A stretch of 64,000 bases of DNA, taken from the NCBI RefSeq assembly GCF_901538265.1, contig NZ_LR593886.1:1860001-1924000 (forward strand). Direction: 5' to 3'. The position numbers were made by a program, and so were the translations under genes. The number at the start of each line of letters is the position of its first letter. Within the stretch, counting starts at the first letter, position 1. Shown piece after piece: positions 43,596-52,213 of the stretch. Source of the DNA: Gemmata massiliana (GTDB taxonomy: Bacteria > Planctomycetota > Planctomycetia > Gemmatales > Gemmataceae). The notes beneath the pieces are model-generated. The model ran no database searches and had not been told where the DNA came from. It worked only from the letters and a program-made list of their open reading frames with translations.

Positions 43596-44759
43596 ATGCA
43601 TTTTGTCACGTTCATTCTGAAGAACCTCACGCGCCGGCCAATCCGCACGGCCCTAACCGTTTTGGGGCTAGCGGTTACGGTCGGGAGCATGATCGCGTTC
43701 CTGGCTGTCAGCCACAACGTGAAGGAGTCCGCGGAGCGGGCCGTTCGGGGCTTCGACCTCCAGGTCATGCAGGCCGGTAAATCGAGCGGGTTGAACAGCG
43801 ACTTCAGCGAATACTTCGTCGAAGCGGCGCGAAAGCTCCCCGAAGTGTCGCAAGTGGCCGAGGGCGTCGCGGACATGGCGGACATGACGCGCGACGGCGG
43901 GGCCGTCGATGCGGTCCTGATCTTCGGGTGGCGGGCAGACAACTTCGCGTTCGACGAGCTGAAGTTCACCTCCGGCCGCAAGTTCGAGGCCGGTGAGCAC
44001 CACAAGGTCATGCTCGGGAACATGCTGGCCGACAACCTCGGCAAGAAGGTCGGCGACAAACTGGTTCTCGGGGGCGACACCAAGAACCCCTACGAGGTGA
44101 TCGGGATCTACGAGAGTCCGCACATCTTCGAGCGGGGCGGGGCGATCGTTCCTTACAAGGACGCCCAAGTCATCACCGGCAAACGGGACCGTGTGACTGG
44201 CTTCTCGGTGCGCGTGCGGAAGGCGGGCGCCCAGGCCACGCCCGCCGAGGTGGATGCGGCGCGGAAGAAGATCGAGGCGCTGGAAGACCCGAATGATTCG
44301 ACCGCCCGGCTTACGGCTCAGACGCCCGAAGACTTCGTGAAATCGCTCCAGCAACTCAAACTCATGCGGGCCGTGTCGTGGTTGATCTCCGCGATCGCGC
44401 TGGCGATCGGCGTCATCAGCATGTTGAACACGATGGCGATGTCGGTGCTGGAGCGCACGCAGGAGATCGGTATTCTGCGGGCGGTCGGTTGGCCGCCGCG
44501 CCGGGTGATCGGCATGGTTCTGGGCGAGGCCGTTCTGATTGCGACGGCCGCAGCCGTGGGGGGGACGCTGATCGCACTTTTGGGAATGCAGATTCTTACT
44601 CTCTCGCCGAAGGTGAACGGGTTCATCGAACCGAACGTGGCCCCACTGGTGGTCGTTCAGGGCGCCCTCATCACCGTGTTCATCGGCGTGATCGGCGGCG
44701 CGTACCCCGCGTTCCGGGCGTCCCGCATGCTGCCAACGGAGGCGCTCCGCCATGACTGA
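43596..44759 (+). CDS. ABC transporter permease, MacB/FtsX type
   Basis: The 387-residue protein starts 2 nt after the hydrolase stop. One N-terminal transmembrane helix (TALTVLGLAVTVGSMIAFLAV) is followed by a large periplasmic MacB-type domain (about 45-245) and three C-terminal helices with the FtsX-type signature (about 265-380; MAMSVLERTQEIGILRAVGW between helices 2 and 3, and YPAFRASRMLPTEALRHD at the end). This is the four-helix type VII exporter or mechanotransmission class, which includes MacB and LolCE. It overlaps the ATPase gene by 8 nt, so they form one transporter. Position suggests export or envelope delivery of a lipid, perhaps the product of the Pfa-like locus. Confidence 0.92.
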   Translation: MHFVTFILKNLTRRPIRTALTVLGLAVTVGSMIAFLAVSHNVKESAERAVRGFDLQVMQAGKSSGLNSDFSEYFVEAARKLPEVSQVAEGVADMADMTRDGGAVDAVLIFGWRADNFAFDELKFTSGRKFEAGEHHKVMLGNMLADNLGKKVGDKLVLGGDTKNPYEVIGIYESPHIFERGGAIVPYKDAQVITGKRDRVTGFSVRVRKAGAQATPAEVDAARKKIEALEDPNDSTARLTAQTPEDFVKSLQQLKLMRAVSWLISAIALAIGVISMLNTMAMSVLERTQEIGILRAVGWPPRRVIGMVLGEAVLIATAAAVGGTLIALLGMQILTLSPKVNGFIEPNVAPLVVVQGALITVFIGVIGGAYPAFRASRMLPTEALRHD

Positions 44760-45474
44760 CGGCCCCGCCGCCCACCTGCTCTACGCCGACCAGGTGGTGA
44801 AGACCTACCCGGACGGGGACGTCCACGCGCTCAACGGGGTCACGCTCGGGGTGAAGGCCGGGCAGCACGTTGCCATCACCGGCCCGTCCGGGTGCGGTAA
44901 GTCCACGCTCCTGAACCTGCTCGGTGTGCTCGACAAGCCCGACGCCGGTGAGGTGTACTTCCGCGGCGAACCGCTCTCGCGCCACCCGGACCTGAACAAC
45001 TTCCGCGCCCGGCAGATCGGGTTCGTGTTTCAGTCGTTCTTCCTGATCCCGACGCTGAGTGCGCGCGAGAACGTGCAGGTACCGATGTTCGAGGGGCCGC
45101 CTCGGAGCACCCGCGAGCGCGTGCGGAAGGCGGACGAGTTGCTCGAACTCGTGGGAATGTCAAAGCGCGCCGACCACCTGCCACTGAAGCTCTCGATCGG
45201 CGAGCGCCAGCGCGTGGCGCTCGCCCGCGCACTGGCCAACGATCCGGCGATGCTCCTGGCGGACGAACCGACCGGGAACCTCGATTCCGACAACGCGGTC
45301 AAGGTGCTCGACCTGTTCGCGTCGCTCCAGAAGTCGCGTAATCTCGCGCTCGTGGTGGTCACGCACAGCGACGAGGTCGCCGAGCGCGCCGACCGGGTAA
45401 TCCGCATGCGGGACGGGCGCGTGGTCAGCGACGCCGGAACCGCCCGAGTGTCCACTTCTGGATGCGCGAGTTAA
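44752..45474 (+). CDS. ABC transporter ATP-binding protein, MacB/LolD type
   Basis: The 240-residue ATPase starts at ATG 44752, inside the last codons of the permease gene. Walker A is GPSGCGKST (about 44), the signature is LSIGERQRVALARAL with the unusual SIGE in place of SGGE/SGGQ, Walker B is MLLADEPTGNLD, and the switch His is in VVTHSDEVA. The FFLIPTLSARENV segment is typical of the LolD/MacB group. It works with the adjacent permease as an exporter or lipid/lipoprotein-handling machine on the cytoplasmic face. No regulatory domain is seen. It ends the putative hydrolase-permease-ATPase unit. Confidence 0.93.
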   Translation: MTDGPAAHLLYADQVVKTYPDGDVHALNGVTLGVKAGQHVAITGPSGCGKSTLLNLLGVLDKPDAGEVYFRGEPLSRHPDLNNFRARQIGFVFQSFFLIPTLSARENVQVPMFEGPPRSTRERVRKADELLELVGMSKRADHLPLKLSIGERQRVALARALANDPAMLLADEPTGNLDSDNAVKVLDLFASLQKSRNLALVVVTHSDEVAERADRVIRMRDGRVVSDAGTARVSTSGCAS

Positions 45475-45670
45475 GGCGGGTAGTCTTTTCGCGCCGGGCT
45501 GTCACTATCTTTGGGTCGGATCGCACTTTCAGAAGCACTTTTCGTCCGTGCCTCAAGTGAAACGGGAGCGTGCCCGGTTCCCCGACTCTTTTTTGCGCGC
45601 ACTCGCTCCGGCGCGCTACGATTGGGTTGACTGACGCCGGTTTGATTTGCCTCGCGCCCAGAGGATCGCG

Positions 45671-47254
45671 ATGTTCACGTTCGTGAAAGCGCTCGAGACC
45701 CTTGCCCCGCCCCCACGAGCTTCACGACTGCTGCGGTTGACCGCGATGAAGTTCCCGCTGTTGCCCCAAGCGGCCGAGACGATGGCGCTCGGGATGGTCA
45801 TCTGCGACGCCACCCGCTCCGACTTCCCCATCGTGTACTGCAACCCCGGGTTCGAGCGTCTCACGGGCTACACGTCTGATGAGGTCGTTGGGCGCAACTG
45901 CCGCTTCCTTCAGGGACCGGGGACCGACGCCCAAGAGCTCGAACGGCTCCGCCGCTCACTGCGGGAGCACGCCGGGTGTTCGGTCGTACTGCGGAACTAC
46001 CGCAAGGACCGGACCCCGTTCTGGAACGCACTTTCCGTCACGCCGCTCGAAGACGAAACCGGAACGGTCACGCACTTCGTCGGCGTGCAGACCGACATCA
46101 CCCACGTGAAGGAACTCGAAGCGCAGTTCCTCCAGGCCCAGAAGATGGGGGTGGTCGGTCGGCTCACGGGCGGGGTGGCGCACGACTTCAACAACTTGCT
46201 CACCGTCATCAACGGATTCGCCGAGGCCGTACTCGATCTGCTGCCGCCTGACAACCCGACCCGAGACATGATCGCCGAGATCGCGGCCGCGGGTTCGCGT
46301 GCGGCTGGGCTGACGCGCCAGTTACTCACACTCAGCCGAAAGGGTGGCGCGCGCCGCGCGCACGCGGACCTGAACGCCGTGGTGAACTCGTGCAGCGGGA
46401 TTCTGCGCCGGCTCCTCGGTTCAGGAGTCGAACTCCGCACCGAACTCGTGCCGGATCTGCACCCCACCACCGCCGACCCCGGGCACGTCGAGCAAGTGCT
46501 CATCAACCTCGTGGTGAACGCGCGCGACGCGATGCCCAACGGTGGCGCGCTGACCATTTCGACGGCCGACGCGCACGTGAAGAGTGACGATCCTCAACAC
46601 CCCGGGATTCCGGCCGGAGTGTACGCGGTGCTCCGGGTCGCGGACACCGGACACGGGATGGACCCGGCGACTTTGAAACGCATCTTCGAGCCGTACTTCA
46701 CGACGAAGCCCGCGGGGCGCGGGACCGGACTGGGGCTGTCGACCGTTTGGGACATCGTGCAAAAGAGCCAGGGACACGTATGCGTGGACTCGGAACTCGG
46801 GAGCGGGACCGAGTTCCGTGTGTACCTGCCGAGAGTGGACGCACTGCCGTTCGAGCCGCTCCCGGACTCTTCGGGCGAACACCGCTTGCGCGGGTCGGAA
46901 ACGGTTCTGATCGTGGACAGCGACACGTCCGTTCGGGCACTAATGACCCACGCGCTCCGGTCGCGGGGCTACACCGTGCTCGCGGCGGGCGACCCGCAGG
47001 AAGCCACCGCGCTCGTGTCCGACCACCCCGGCACGATCGATCTGGTGGTCTGTGACCTGGTACTTTCGGGCGAGTCGGGTAACGCGCTGGCTCGTCGGCT
47101 CCGGGTGGCCCGGCCGGATCTAGCGCTCCTGCTCACGTCGGGGTGCGTCGGCGAGGGGTGCGAAATACCGGACGCCGCGACGCCGTTCCTGCCGAAACCG
47201 TTTACACCGGCCGGACTCGCGACCGAAGTGCGCAAGGTGCTCGATCGGGGCTGA
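45671..47254 (+). CDS. LOV-domain hybrid histidine kinase (blue-light photoreceptor candidate)
   Basis: ATG 45671 is supported by GAGG at 45661-45664. The 527-residue protein carries a PAS domain of LOV type (about 35-145): CNPGFERLTGY, then GRNCRFLQGPGTD with the flavin-adduct Cys77, NYRKDRTPFWN for flavin contacts, and the final Gln140 in FVGVQTD. A histidine-kinase dimerisation helix follows, with His171 in GGVAHDFNNLL, and an HATPase domain (NLVVNARDAM, DTGHGMD, GRGTGLGLSTV). The C-terminal receiver (about 405-525) has the acidic VDSD, Asp462 in VVCDLVLS and Lys in LPKPFTP. All LOV, kinase and receiver residues look intact, so it should sense blue light through flavin and phosphorylate itself. 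No output regulator is adjacent. It is soluble. Confidence 0.92.
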   Translation: MFTFVKALETLAPPPRASRLLRLTAMKFPLLPQAAETMALGMVICDATRSDFPIVYCNPGFERLTGYTSDEVVGRNCRFLQGPGTDAQELERLRRSLREHAGCSVVLRNYRKDRTPFWNALSVTPLEDETGTVTHFVGVQTDITHVKELEAQFLQAQKMGVVGRLTGGVAHDFNNLLTVINGFAEAVLDLLPPDNPTRDMIAEIAAAGSRAAGLTRQLLTLSRKGGARRAHADLNAVVNSCSGILRRLLGSGVELRTELVPDLHPTTADPGHVEQVLINLVVNARDAMPNGGALTISTADAHVKSDDPQHPGIPAGVYAVLRVADTGHGMDPATLKRIFEPYFTTKPAGRGTGLGLSTVWDIVQKSQGHVCVDSELGSGTEFRVYLPRVDALPFEPLPDSSGEHRLRGSETVLIVDSDTSVRALMTHALRSRGYTVLAAGDPQEATALVSDHPGTIDLVVCDLVLSGESGNALARRLRVARPDLALLLTSGCVGEGCEIPDAATPFLPKPFTPAGLATEVRKVLDRG

Positions 47255-47343
47255 AGCCGGAGGGTTCGGCTTGCCGAATTCCGGTAACGCGGGTCTAATC
47301 CGCCCGTGTTTTCCCACCGGGCGCGCGGACACGGAGGTCGAGC

Positions 47344-48120
47344 ATGCGCACCGCTATCGTTATCCCCGCGAGGTTCGCGTCGTCGCGGTTGCCCGGTAAA
47401 CCGCTCCTGCGCGAAACCGGGAAGTACCTGATTCAACACGTCTTCGAGCAGGCGCAGAAAGCGAAGTGCGCGTCCGACGTGATCGTGGCCACCGACGACG
47501 ACCGCATCTTCGCAGCCGTGCGCGAGTTCGGCGGCACCCCCGTGATGACACGCGCCGATCATGTGTCCGGGACCGATCGCGTGGCCGAGGTCGCTGCGCG
47601 TCTTACCGCGGACGTGGTCATCAACTTGCAGGGCGACGAGCCGCAACTGGACCCGGACGCGATCGACCTGCTCGCGGAGTTGATGACCGCACCCGGGTCG
47701 GACATGGCCACGCTCGCGGTGCCGATCACGGACGCGGAGACGTACCGCAACCCGAACGTGGTCAAGGTGGTGTGCGACGACCGCGGACGTGCGATGTACT
47801 TCTCGCGGTCGCCGATTCCGATGGTGCGCGACGGCGAACCGGACTTCACCGCTCGGCCCGCCCGGTTCCTTCAGCACCTGGGCGTGTACGCTTACCGGCG
47901 CGACTTCCTCCTCCGGATTGCGGGCGAACCGCCGCACCCACTGGAGCAATCGGAAAAACTCGAACAACTCCGCGTGCTCGGCACGGGCGGCACAATCATG
48001 CTCGGGCAAGTGCCCCGCGCGCACCGCGGTGTGGACACGCCGGCCGATTACGCCGATTTCGTCCGGTGGTACCGGCAGAACGGGGACAACGGGGCGGGGG
48101 GAACGCGCCGCGCTGCATAA
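47344..48120 (+). CDS. kdsB: 3-deoxy-manno-octulosonate cytidylyltransferase (CMP-Kdo synthetase)
   Basis: The 258-residue protein starts at ATG 47344 with GGAGG about 6 nt upstream. The N-terminus VIPARFASSRLPGKPL is the hallmark nucleotide-binding loop of KdsB, followed by VIVATDDDRI, TRADHVSGTDRVAEV, NLQGDEPQLDP (metal-binding Asp) and YFSRSPIPMVR. It joins CTP and Kdo to make CMP-Kdo, the activated sugar for the lipopolysaccharide inner core. Its presence implies that this planctomycete makes Kdo-containing envelope glycolipid. The next gene encodes CTP synthase, which makes its substrate; 101 bp separate the two. Confidence 0.97.
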   Translation: MRTAIVIPARFASSRLPGKPLLRETGKYLIQHVFEQAQKAKCASDVIVATDDDRIFAAVREFGGTPVMTRADHVSGTDRVAEVAARLTADVVINLQGDEPQLDPDAIDLLAELMTAPGSDMATLAVPITDAETYRNPNVVKVVCDDRGRAMYFSRSPIPMVRDGEPDFTARPARFLQHLGVYAYRRDFLLRIAGEPPHPLEQSEKLEQLRVLGTGGTIMLGQVPRAHRGVDTPADYADFVRWYRQNGDNGAGGTRRAA

Positions 48121-48221
48121 AAATCCTTTGCGCGACCCGGCCCGTCTGCGCTGATTGGTTTGGCTCGGGGCGGGCGATATAGTGAGGTGGTAGCCCGCCT
48201 CACGTTAAGGATCGCCGCGCG

Positions 48222-49856
48222 ATGACTAAACACATTTTCGTTACTGGTGGCGTCGTCAGTTCGCTCGGAAAGGGCCTGACGTCCGCCTCCATCGGGTTGC
48301 TTTTGGAAAAACGTGGGCTGCGGGTGCGGTTGCAGAAACTCGATCCGTACCTGAACGTCGACCCGGGCACGATGTCGCCGTACCAGCACGGCGAGGTGTA
48401 CGTCCTCGACGACGGCACCGAAACCGACCTCGACCTCGGGCACTACGAGCGGTTCACGCACGCGGTGCTCAACAAGGACTGCAATTACACCACGGGCAAG
48501 ATCTACCTCTCGGTCATCGAGAAGGAGCGCCGCGGGGACTACCGCGGGAAGACCGTGCAGGTGATCCCGCACGTCACGGACGAGATCAAGGGCTGCATCA
48601 AGAAGATGGTCGCGCCGGACGTGGACGTGGTCATCACTGAGATCGGCGGGACCGTCGGCGACATCGAGGGCATGCCGTACTTCGAGGCGATCCGCCAGTA
48701 CGCGCTCGACGTCGGCAAGAACAACTGCCTGTTCGTTCACCTCACGCTCGTCCCGTATCTCAAGGCTGCCGGCGAGCTGAAGACCAAGCCGACGCAGCGC
48801 AGCGTGCGCGACCTGCGCGAGATCGGTATCCAGCCGGACATCCTCATCTGCCGCACCGAGAAGGACATTCCGAAGGACGAGTGCGAGAAGATCGCGCTGT
48901 TCTGTAACGTCGAGCGGAACGCGGTGATCGAGGAAAAGGACAAGGAGTTCAGCATCTACGAGGTGCCGCTGAGCCTCGCGAACAACAAGCTCGACGAACT
49001 CGTCGTGGAGAAACTGCACCTCACGCACGCGAAGCCGCTCGACATGAGCGAGTGGAGCCGGATGCTCGACACCATGCGGGCGCCCGAGCACGAGGTCACC
49101 ATCGGGTTCGTCGGCAAGTACGTGAAGCACCGTGACGCTTACAAGAGCGTGTACGAGTCGCTCGATCACGCCGGGATCGCTCACCGGACGAAGGTGCGGG
49201 TGCTGCGCATCGAATCGGACAAGCTCGCGGACGAGGGCGCGGCTCAAGCTCTGGCGAACGTGGACGGGTTGCTCATCCCCGGCGGGTTCGACAAGCGCGG
49301 GATCGAGGGGAAGATCGAAGCGATCCGGTTCGCGCGCGAAACGGGGTTGCCGTTTTTCGGGATCTGCCTCGGGCTCCAGTGCGCGACGATCGAGTTCGCG
49401 CGGCACGTGGCCGGCCTGGAGAACGCGAACAGCACCGAGTTCGACAAGGCGTCTCCGCACCCGGTCGTGTGCCTGCTCGAAGAACAGGAGGGCGTCACGA
49501 ACCTCGGCGGCACGCAGCGCCTGGGCGCGTACCCGTGTCACCTGAAGCCGAACACCAAGGCGCGGGCCGCGTTCGGGGTGGACGTCATCAGCGAACGGCA
49601 CCGGCACCGCTACGAGGTGAACAACAATTTCCGCGACCGCCTCGAAGCGCAGGGCATGATCTTCTCGGGCACGAGTCCCGATGGGTCGCTCGTCGAGGCG
49701 ATCGAGTTGAAGGACCACCCGTGGTTCGTGGCGGTGCAGTCGCACCCCGAGTTCCTGTCAAAGCCGACCAAGCCGCACCCGCTGTTCCGTGATTTCATCG
49801 GCGCGAGCCTCGAACGCCGCCACTCACGGAAGCCCGTAGCGGTCGTGATGAGCTGA
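48222..49856 (+). CDS. pyrG: CTP synthase
   Basis: The 544-residue protein has the normal length for PyrG. The N-terminal synthetase domain (about 1-265) starts [20 protein letters not shown] (P-loop) and includes [30 protein letters not shown] and the CTP/UTP-binding lysines. The glutaminase domain (about 285-540) has PGGFDKRG, the nucleophile Cys in GICLGLQC, and the His-Glu of SHPEF near the C-terminus. It converts UTP, ATP and glutamine to CTP in the cytoplasm. It follows kdsB, a link seen in many Gram-negatives between CTP supply and Kdo activation, and it ends in a strong bidirectional terminator. Confidence 0.98.
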   Translation: MTKHIFVTGGVVSSLGKGLTSASIGLLLEKRGLRVRLQKLDPYLNVDPGTMSPYQHGEVYVLDDGTETDLDLGHYERFTHAVLNKDCNYTTGKIYLSVIEKERRGDYRGKTVQVIPHVTDEIKGCIKKMVAPDVDVVITEIGGTVGDIEGMPYFEAIRQYALDVGKNNCLFVHLTLVPYLKAAGELKTKPTQRSVRDLREIGIQPDILICRTEKDIPKDECEKIALFCNVERNAVIEEKDKEFSIYEVPLSLANNKLDELVVEKLHLTHAKPLDMSEWSRMLDTMRAPEHEVTIGFVGKYVKHRDAYKSVYESLDHAGIAHRTKVRVLRIESDKLADEGAAQALANVDGLLIPGGFDKRGIEGKIEAIRFARETGLPFFGICLGLQCATIEFARHVAGLENANSTEFDKASPHPVVCLLEEQEGVTNLGGTQRLGAYPCHLKPNTKARAAFGVDVISERHRHRYEVNNNFRDRLEAQGMIFSGTSPDGSLVEAIELKDHPWFVAVQSHPEFLSKPTKPHPLFRDFIGASLERRHSRKPVAVVMS

Positions 49857-49865
49857 GGTGGAAGC

Positions 49866-49895
49866 AAAAAGCCGCGGAATCATCCGCGGCTTTTC
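49866..49895. terminator. Intrinsic bidirectional terminator after pyrG
   Basis: An 8-bp GCCGCGGA/TCCGCGGC stem with an ATCA loop is extended by flanking A5/T4 runs. It lies 10 nt after the pyrG stop and 14 nt from the stop of the convergent SGNH hydrolase gene; the A-run and T-run make it work in both directions. Confidence 0.92.
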
Positions 49896-49908
49896 TTCTT
49901 TACGGCAC

Positions 49909-50619
49909 TCACTTCACCAGCTTCGCGATGTCCTCTTTGATCGCGTCGGCCCAGATCTTGTACCCCTCTTCGCTGAGGTGCAGGTAGTCGGGCATGATCT
50001 TCTTGTCGAGCGTGCCGTCCTTTTCCAGGAACTTCTCGCCGATGTCCTTGTAGAAGACCTTCTTGTCGTCCGCGAACTTGGCGAGGATCTTGTTCGTGTC
50101 GCTCACCTTCACGCGGATCTTGTCGTCGGCCTTCGGGGACCGCGGGAAGATCGCGAGCAGGAGCACTTTCGTGTCGGGTTTCTGTTTCTGAAGTTCGGCG
50201 ATGATGGCCTTCACGCCACCCGCGATCTGTTCGGGCGTGTGCCCGCCCATGTTGTTCGTGCCGATCATGATGACCGCGAGCTTCGGCTTCAGCGGTTCGA
50301 TTTCCTTGCCCTCGGTGAGGCGCCAGATCACGTGACCGGTCTGGTCACCGCCGATGCCGAGGTTCACGGGCTTGAACGAGCCGAACGCCTCGGGCCACAC
50401 TTTCTTGCCCGCGCCTTCCCAACCCTGGGTGATGGAGTCACCCAGGAAGATCACATCTCCCTCACCCTTTTCCACGATCTTCAGGAACTGCTTGTGACGC
50501 TGGATGTCGCGGTTGAGCGGCTTCACGGCCGGGTTGTCTTTGGCGTCTCTCGCGCCGAGGGGCGCGGTGACGCACAGCGCCAGCACGAGGCCGGTGCTCA
50601 CGATTCGGCGAACGAGCAT
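49909..50619 (-). CDS. Secreted SGNH/GDSL-family hydrolase
   Basis: The ATG at 50619 is chosen because it starts a signal peptide (RRIVSTGLVLALCVTAPLGA) and has GGAGA 5 nt upstream; the frame is open further but nonsense-like. The 236-residue product shows all SGNH blocks: GDSITQGW (Ser nucleophile), GIGGDQT (Gly), MIGTNNMGG (Asn), and the C-terminal PDYLHLSEEGY (Asp/His). Such planctomycete proteins resemble platelet-activating-factor acetylhydrolase-like and sugar-acetyl esterases. It should act outside the cytoplasm on an acyl or acetyl ester; the exact substrate is not evident. It lies 146 bp downstream of the NADH dehydrogenase gene on the same strand and may be read through from it. Confidence 0.9.
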   Translation of the reverse strand: MLVRRIVSTGLVLALCVTAPLGARDAKDNPAVKPLNRDIQRHKQFLKIVEKGEGDVIFLGDSITQGWEGAGKKVWPEAFGSFKPVNLGIGGDQTGHVIWRLTEGKEIEPLKPKLAVIMIGTNNMGGHTPEQIAGGVKAIIAELQKQKPDTKVLLLAIFPRSPKADDKIRVKVSDTNKILAKFADDKKVFYKDIGEKFLEKDGTLDKKIMPDYLHLSEEGYKIWADAIKEDIAKLVK

Positions 50620-50765
50620 GGAGATTCTCCGGTACGGTTGGATCGGGGTGGGAATGTGGGCGGGAAGGAGGCACGGCTTTGAGCCCCGGTAGTATCGCGG
50701 TTCGTGGCGCGGGGGGCAACAACCATCCCGCACCATTTCCGGTACCTCCGTCGCTTCGGAACGGG

Positions 50766-52085
50766 TTATTTCGTGCCGCGCGTATCGGGGGGGCGCTCGC
50801 CGGTGATGAGCCGTGCGGCGCGGTTCCGCGTGACGTAGTTGAAGAACCACTGGAACAGCACCAGCACGCGGTTCTCGAACCGGGCTAGGTACAGGATGTG
50901 GATGAACAGCCACGCGAACCACGCGAGGTGCCCGCTGAACCGGATGCCGAACGCCTCGGCCACCGCCCGCGCGCGACCGATCGTCGCCATGTTCCCCTTA
51001 TCGAAGTAGCGGAACGGTCCCTTGGGGCTTTCTCCTTTGATCCGGCGCACGATCGTGCCGGCCACGTACTCGCCCTGCTGCATCGCGACCTGCGCGACGC
51101 CCGGGAGCGGCTTGCCGTTCGTACCGGCGCAACTGGCGAGGTCGCCGATGACGAAAACGTTGGGGTGCGCGCCGACGGTGCAATCGGGGTTCACCGGAAC
51201 GTGTCCGCCGCGCCCGACCGTGACGTCACCGAGCGCGTCCGCCAGAATCTTCCCGAGCGGCGACGCCTTCACGCCCGCGGCCCACACGACCGTTTCGGTA
51301 TCGATGCGCGTTGCCTCGGCCTTTCCGCCGTCGGGCTTCACGAGCACGTGACCGGCTCCGATCGCGGTCACGTGGCAATCGAGTTGCACCTCGATGCCCA
51401 TTTCTTCCAGGGAGACCTTCGCCTTCGCGCTGAGTGATTCGTGGAACGCGCCGAGCACGCGCGTCTGCCCCTCCACGATAATCACGCGGGCAGTCGCCGG
51501 GTTGAAGTTGCGGAAGTCGGCGCGGAGTGTGTGCTTCGCGAGTTCGCGGATCGCGCCGGCCATCTCCACCCCGGTCGGGCCGCCACCGACGACCACGAAC
51601 GTGAGGAGCCGTGCCCGTTCCGCCGGGTCGGTCGTGCGCTCCGCCCGCTCGAACGCGGACAGCACCCGGCGCCGGATCTCGGTCGCGTCCTCGATGGTCT
51701 TCAGGCCCGGGGCGAACTCCTCCCACTCGTTGTGGCCGAAGTAGTGGTGCGTGGACCCGGTCGCGACGATGAGCGAATCGAACGGAACCCGCGCGCCGTC
51801 TTTGAGGAGGACCGCCTTACCGGGGATATCGAACCCGGTCACCTCGCCGAGCACCACGCGAGTGTTCTGCTGCTTCTTCAGTGCGGACCGGAGCGGGGCC
51901 GCGATGTTGGCCGGGGACAGCGCGCCGGTCGCGACCTGGTAGAGCAGCGGCTGGAACAGGTGGAAGTTGCGCCGGTCGATGACCGTGACGTCGGTCGGCG
52001 TCTTGTTCAGAGATTGGGCCGCGACCAGCCCACCGAACCCGCCGCCGATGATGACCACCTTGTGGGCGCCTGTGCCGTCCGACAT
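50766..52085 (-). CDS. ndh: Type II NADH dehydrogenase (NAD(P)/FAD-dependent oxidoreductase)
   Basis: The 439-residue protein starts at ATG 52085. The FAD-binding motif is VVIIGGGFGGLVAA (about 10) and RNFHLFQPLLYQVATGALSP is the NDH-2 hallmark. The NAD-binding motif is VVVGGGPTGVEMAGA (about 170), followed by VFVIGDLASC and the quinone-site region VAQVAMQQGEYVA. A C-terminal amphipathic/hydrophobic region (AWFAWLFIHILYLARFENRVLVLFQWF) docks the enzyme on the cytoplasmic membrane. It passes electrons from NADH to quinone without pumping protons. This is a route separate from the NADH-linked redox cluster at 11.7-19.5 kb. A perfect hairpin directly precedes the start codon. Confidence 0.95.
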   Translation of the reverse strand: MSDGTGAHKVVIIGGGFGGLVAAQSLNKTPTDVTVIDRRNFHLFQPLLYQVATGALSPANIAAPLRSALKKQQNTRVVLGEVTGFDIPGKAVLLKDGARVPFDSLIVATGSTHHYFGHNEWEEFAPGLKTIEDATEIRRRVLSAFERAERTTDPAERARLLTFVVVGGGPTGVEMAGAIRELAKHTLRADFRNFNPATARVIIVEGQTRVLGAFHESLSAKAKVSLEEMGIEVQLDCHVTAIGAGHVLVKPDGGKAEATRIDTETVVWAAGVKASPLGKILADALGDVTVGRGGHVPVNPDCTVGAHPNVFVIGDLASCAGTNGKPLPGVAQVAMQQGEYVAGTIVRRIKGESPKGPFRYFDKGNMATIGRARAVAEAFGIRFSGHLAWFAWLFIHILYLARFENRVLVLFQWFFNYVTRNRAARLITGERPPDTRGTK

Positions 52086-52087
52086 GT

Positions 52088-52121
52088 CTACTCCCCGAGG
52101 TGTGTTGGTGTCGGGGAGTAG
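52088..52121. promoter_or_regulatory. Perfect 11-bp inverted repeat just upstream of ndh
   Basis: CTACTCCCCGA and TCGGGGAGTAG pair across a 12-nt loop, ending 2 nt from the ndh start codon. As RNA it would bury the ribosome site; as DNA it could be an operator. It could also act as a terminator for the upstream gene, though no T-run follows. Confidence 0.6.
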
Positions 52122-52213
52122 TGTATGGAGGATGAGAGTGATAGGGGGAATAGTGCCGGTGTGTAAAGGGGATTCGCTCGCGGTGACCTGTGAGCCACCG
52201 CGAGCAGAGGGCT

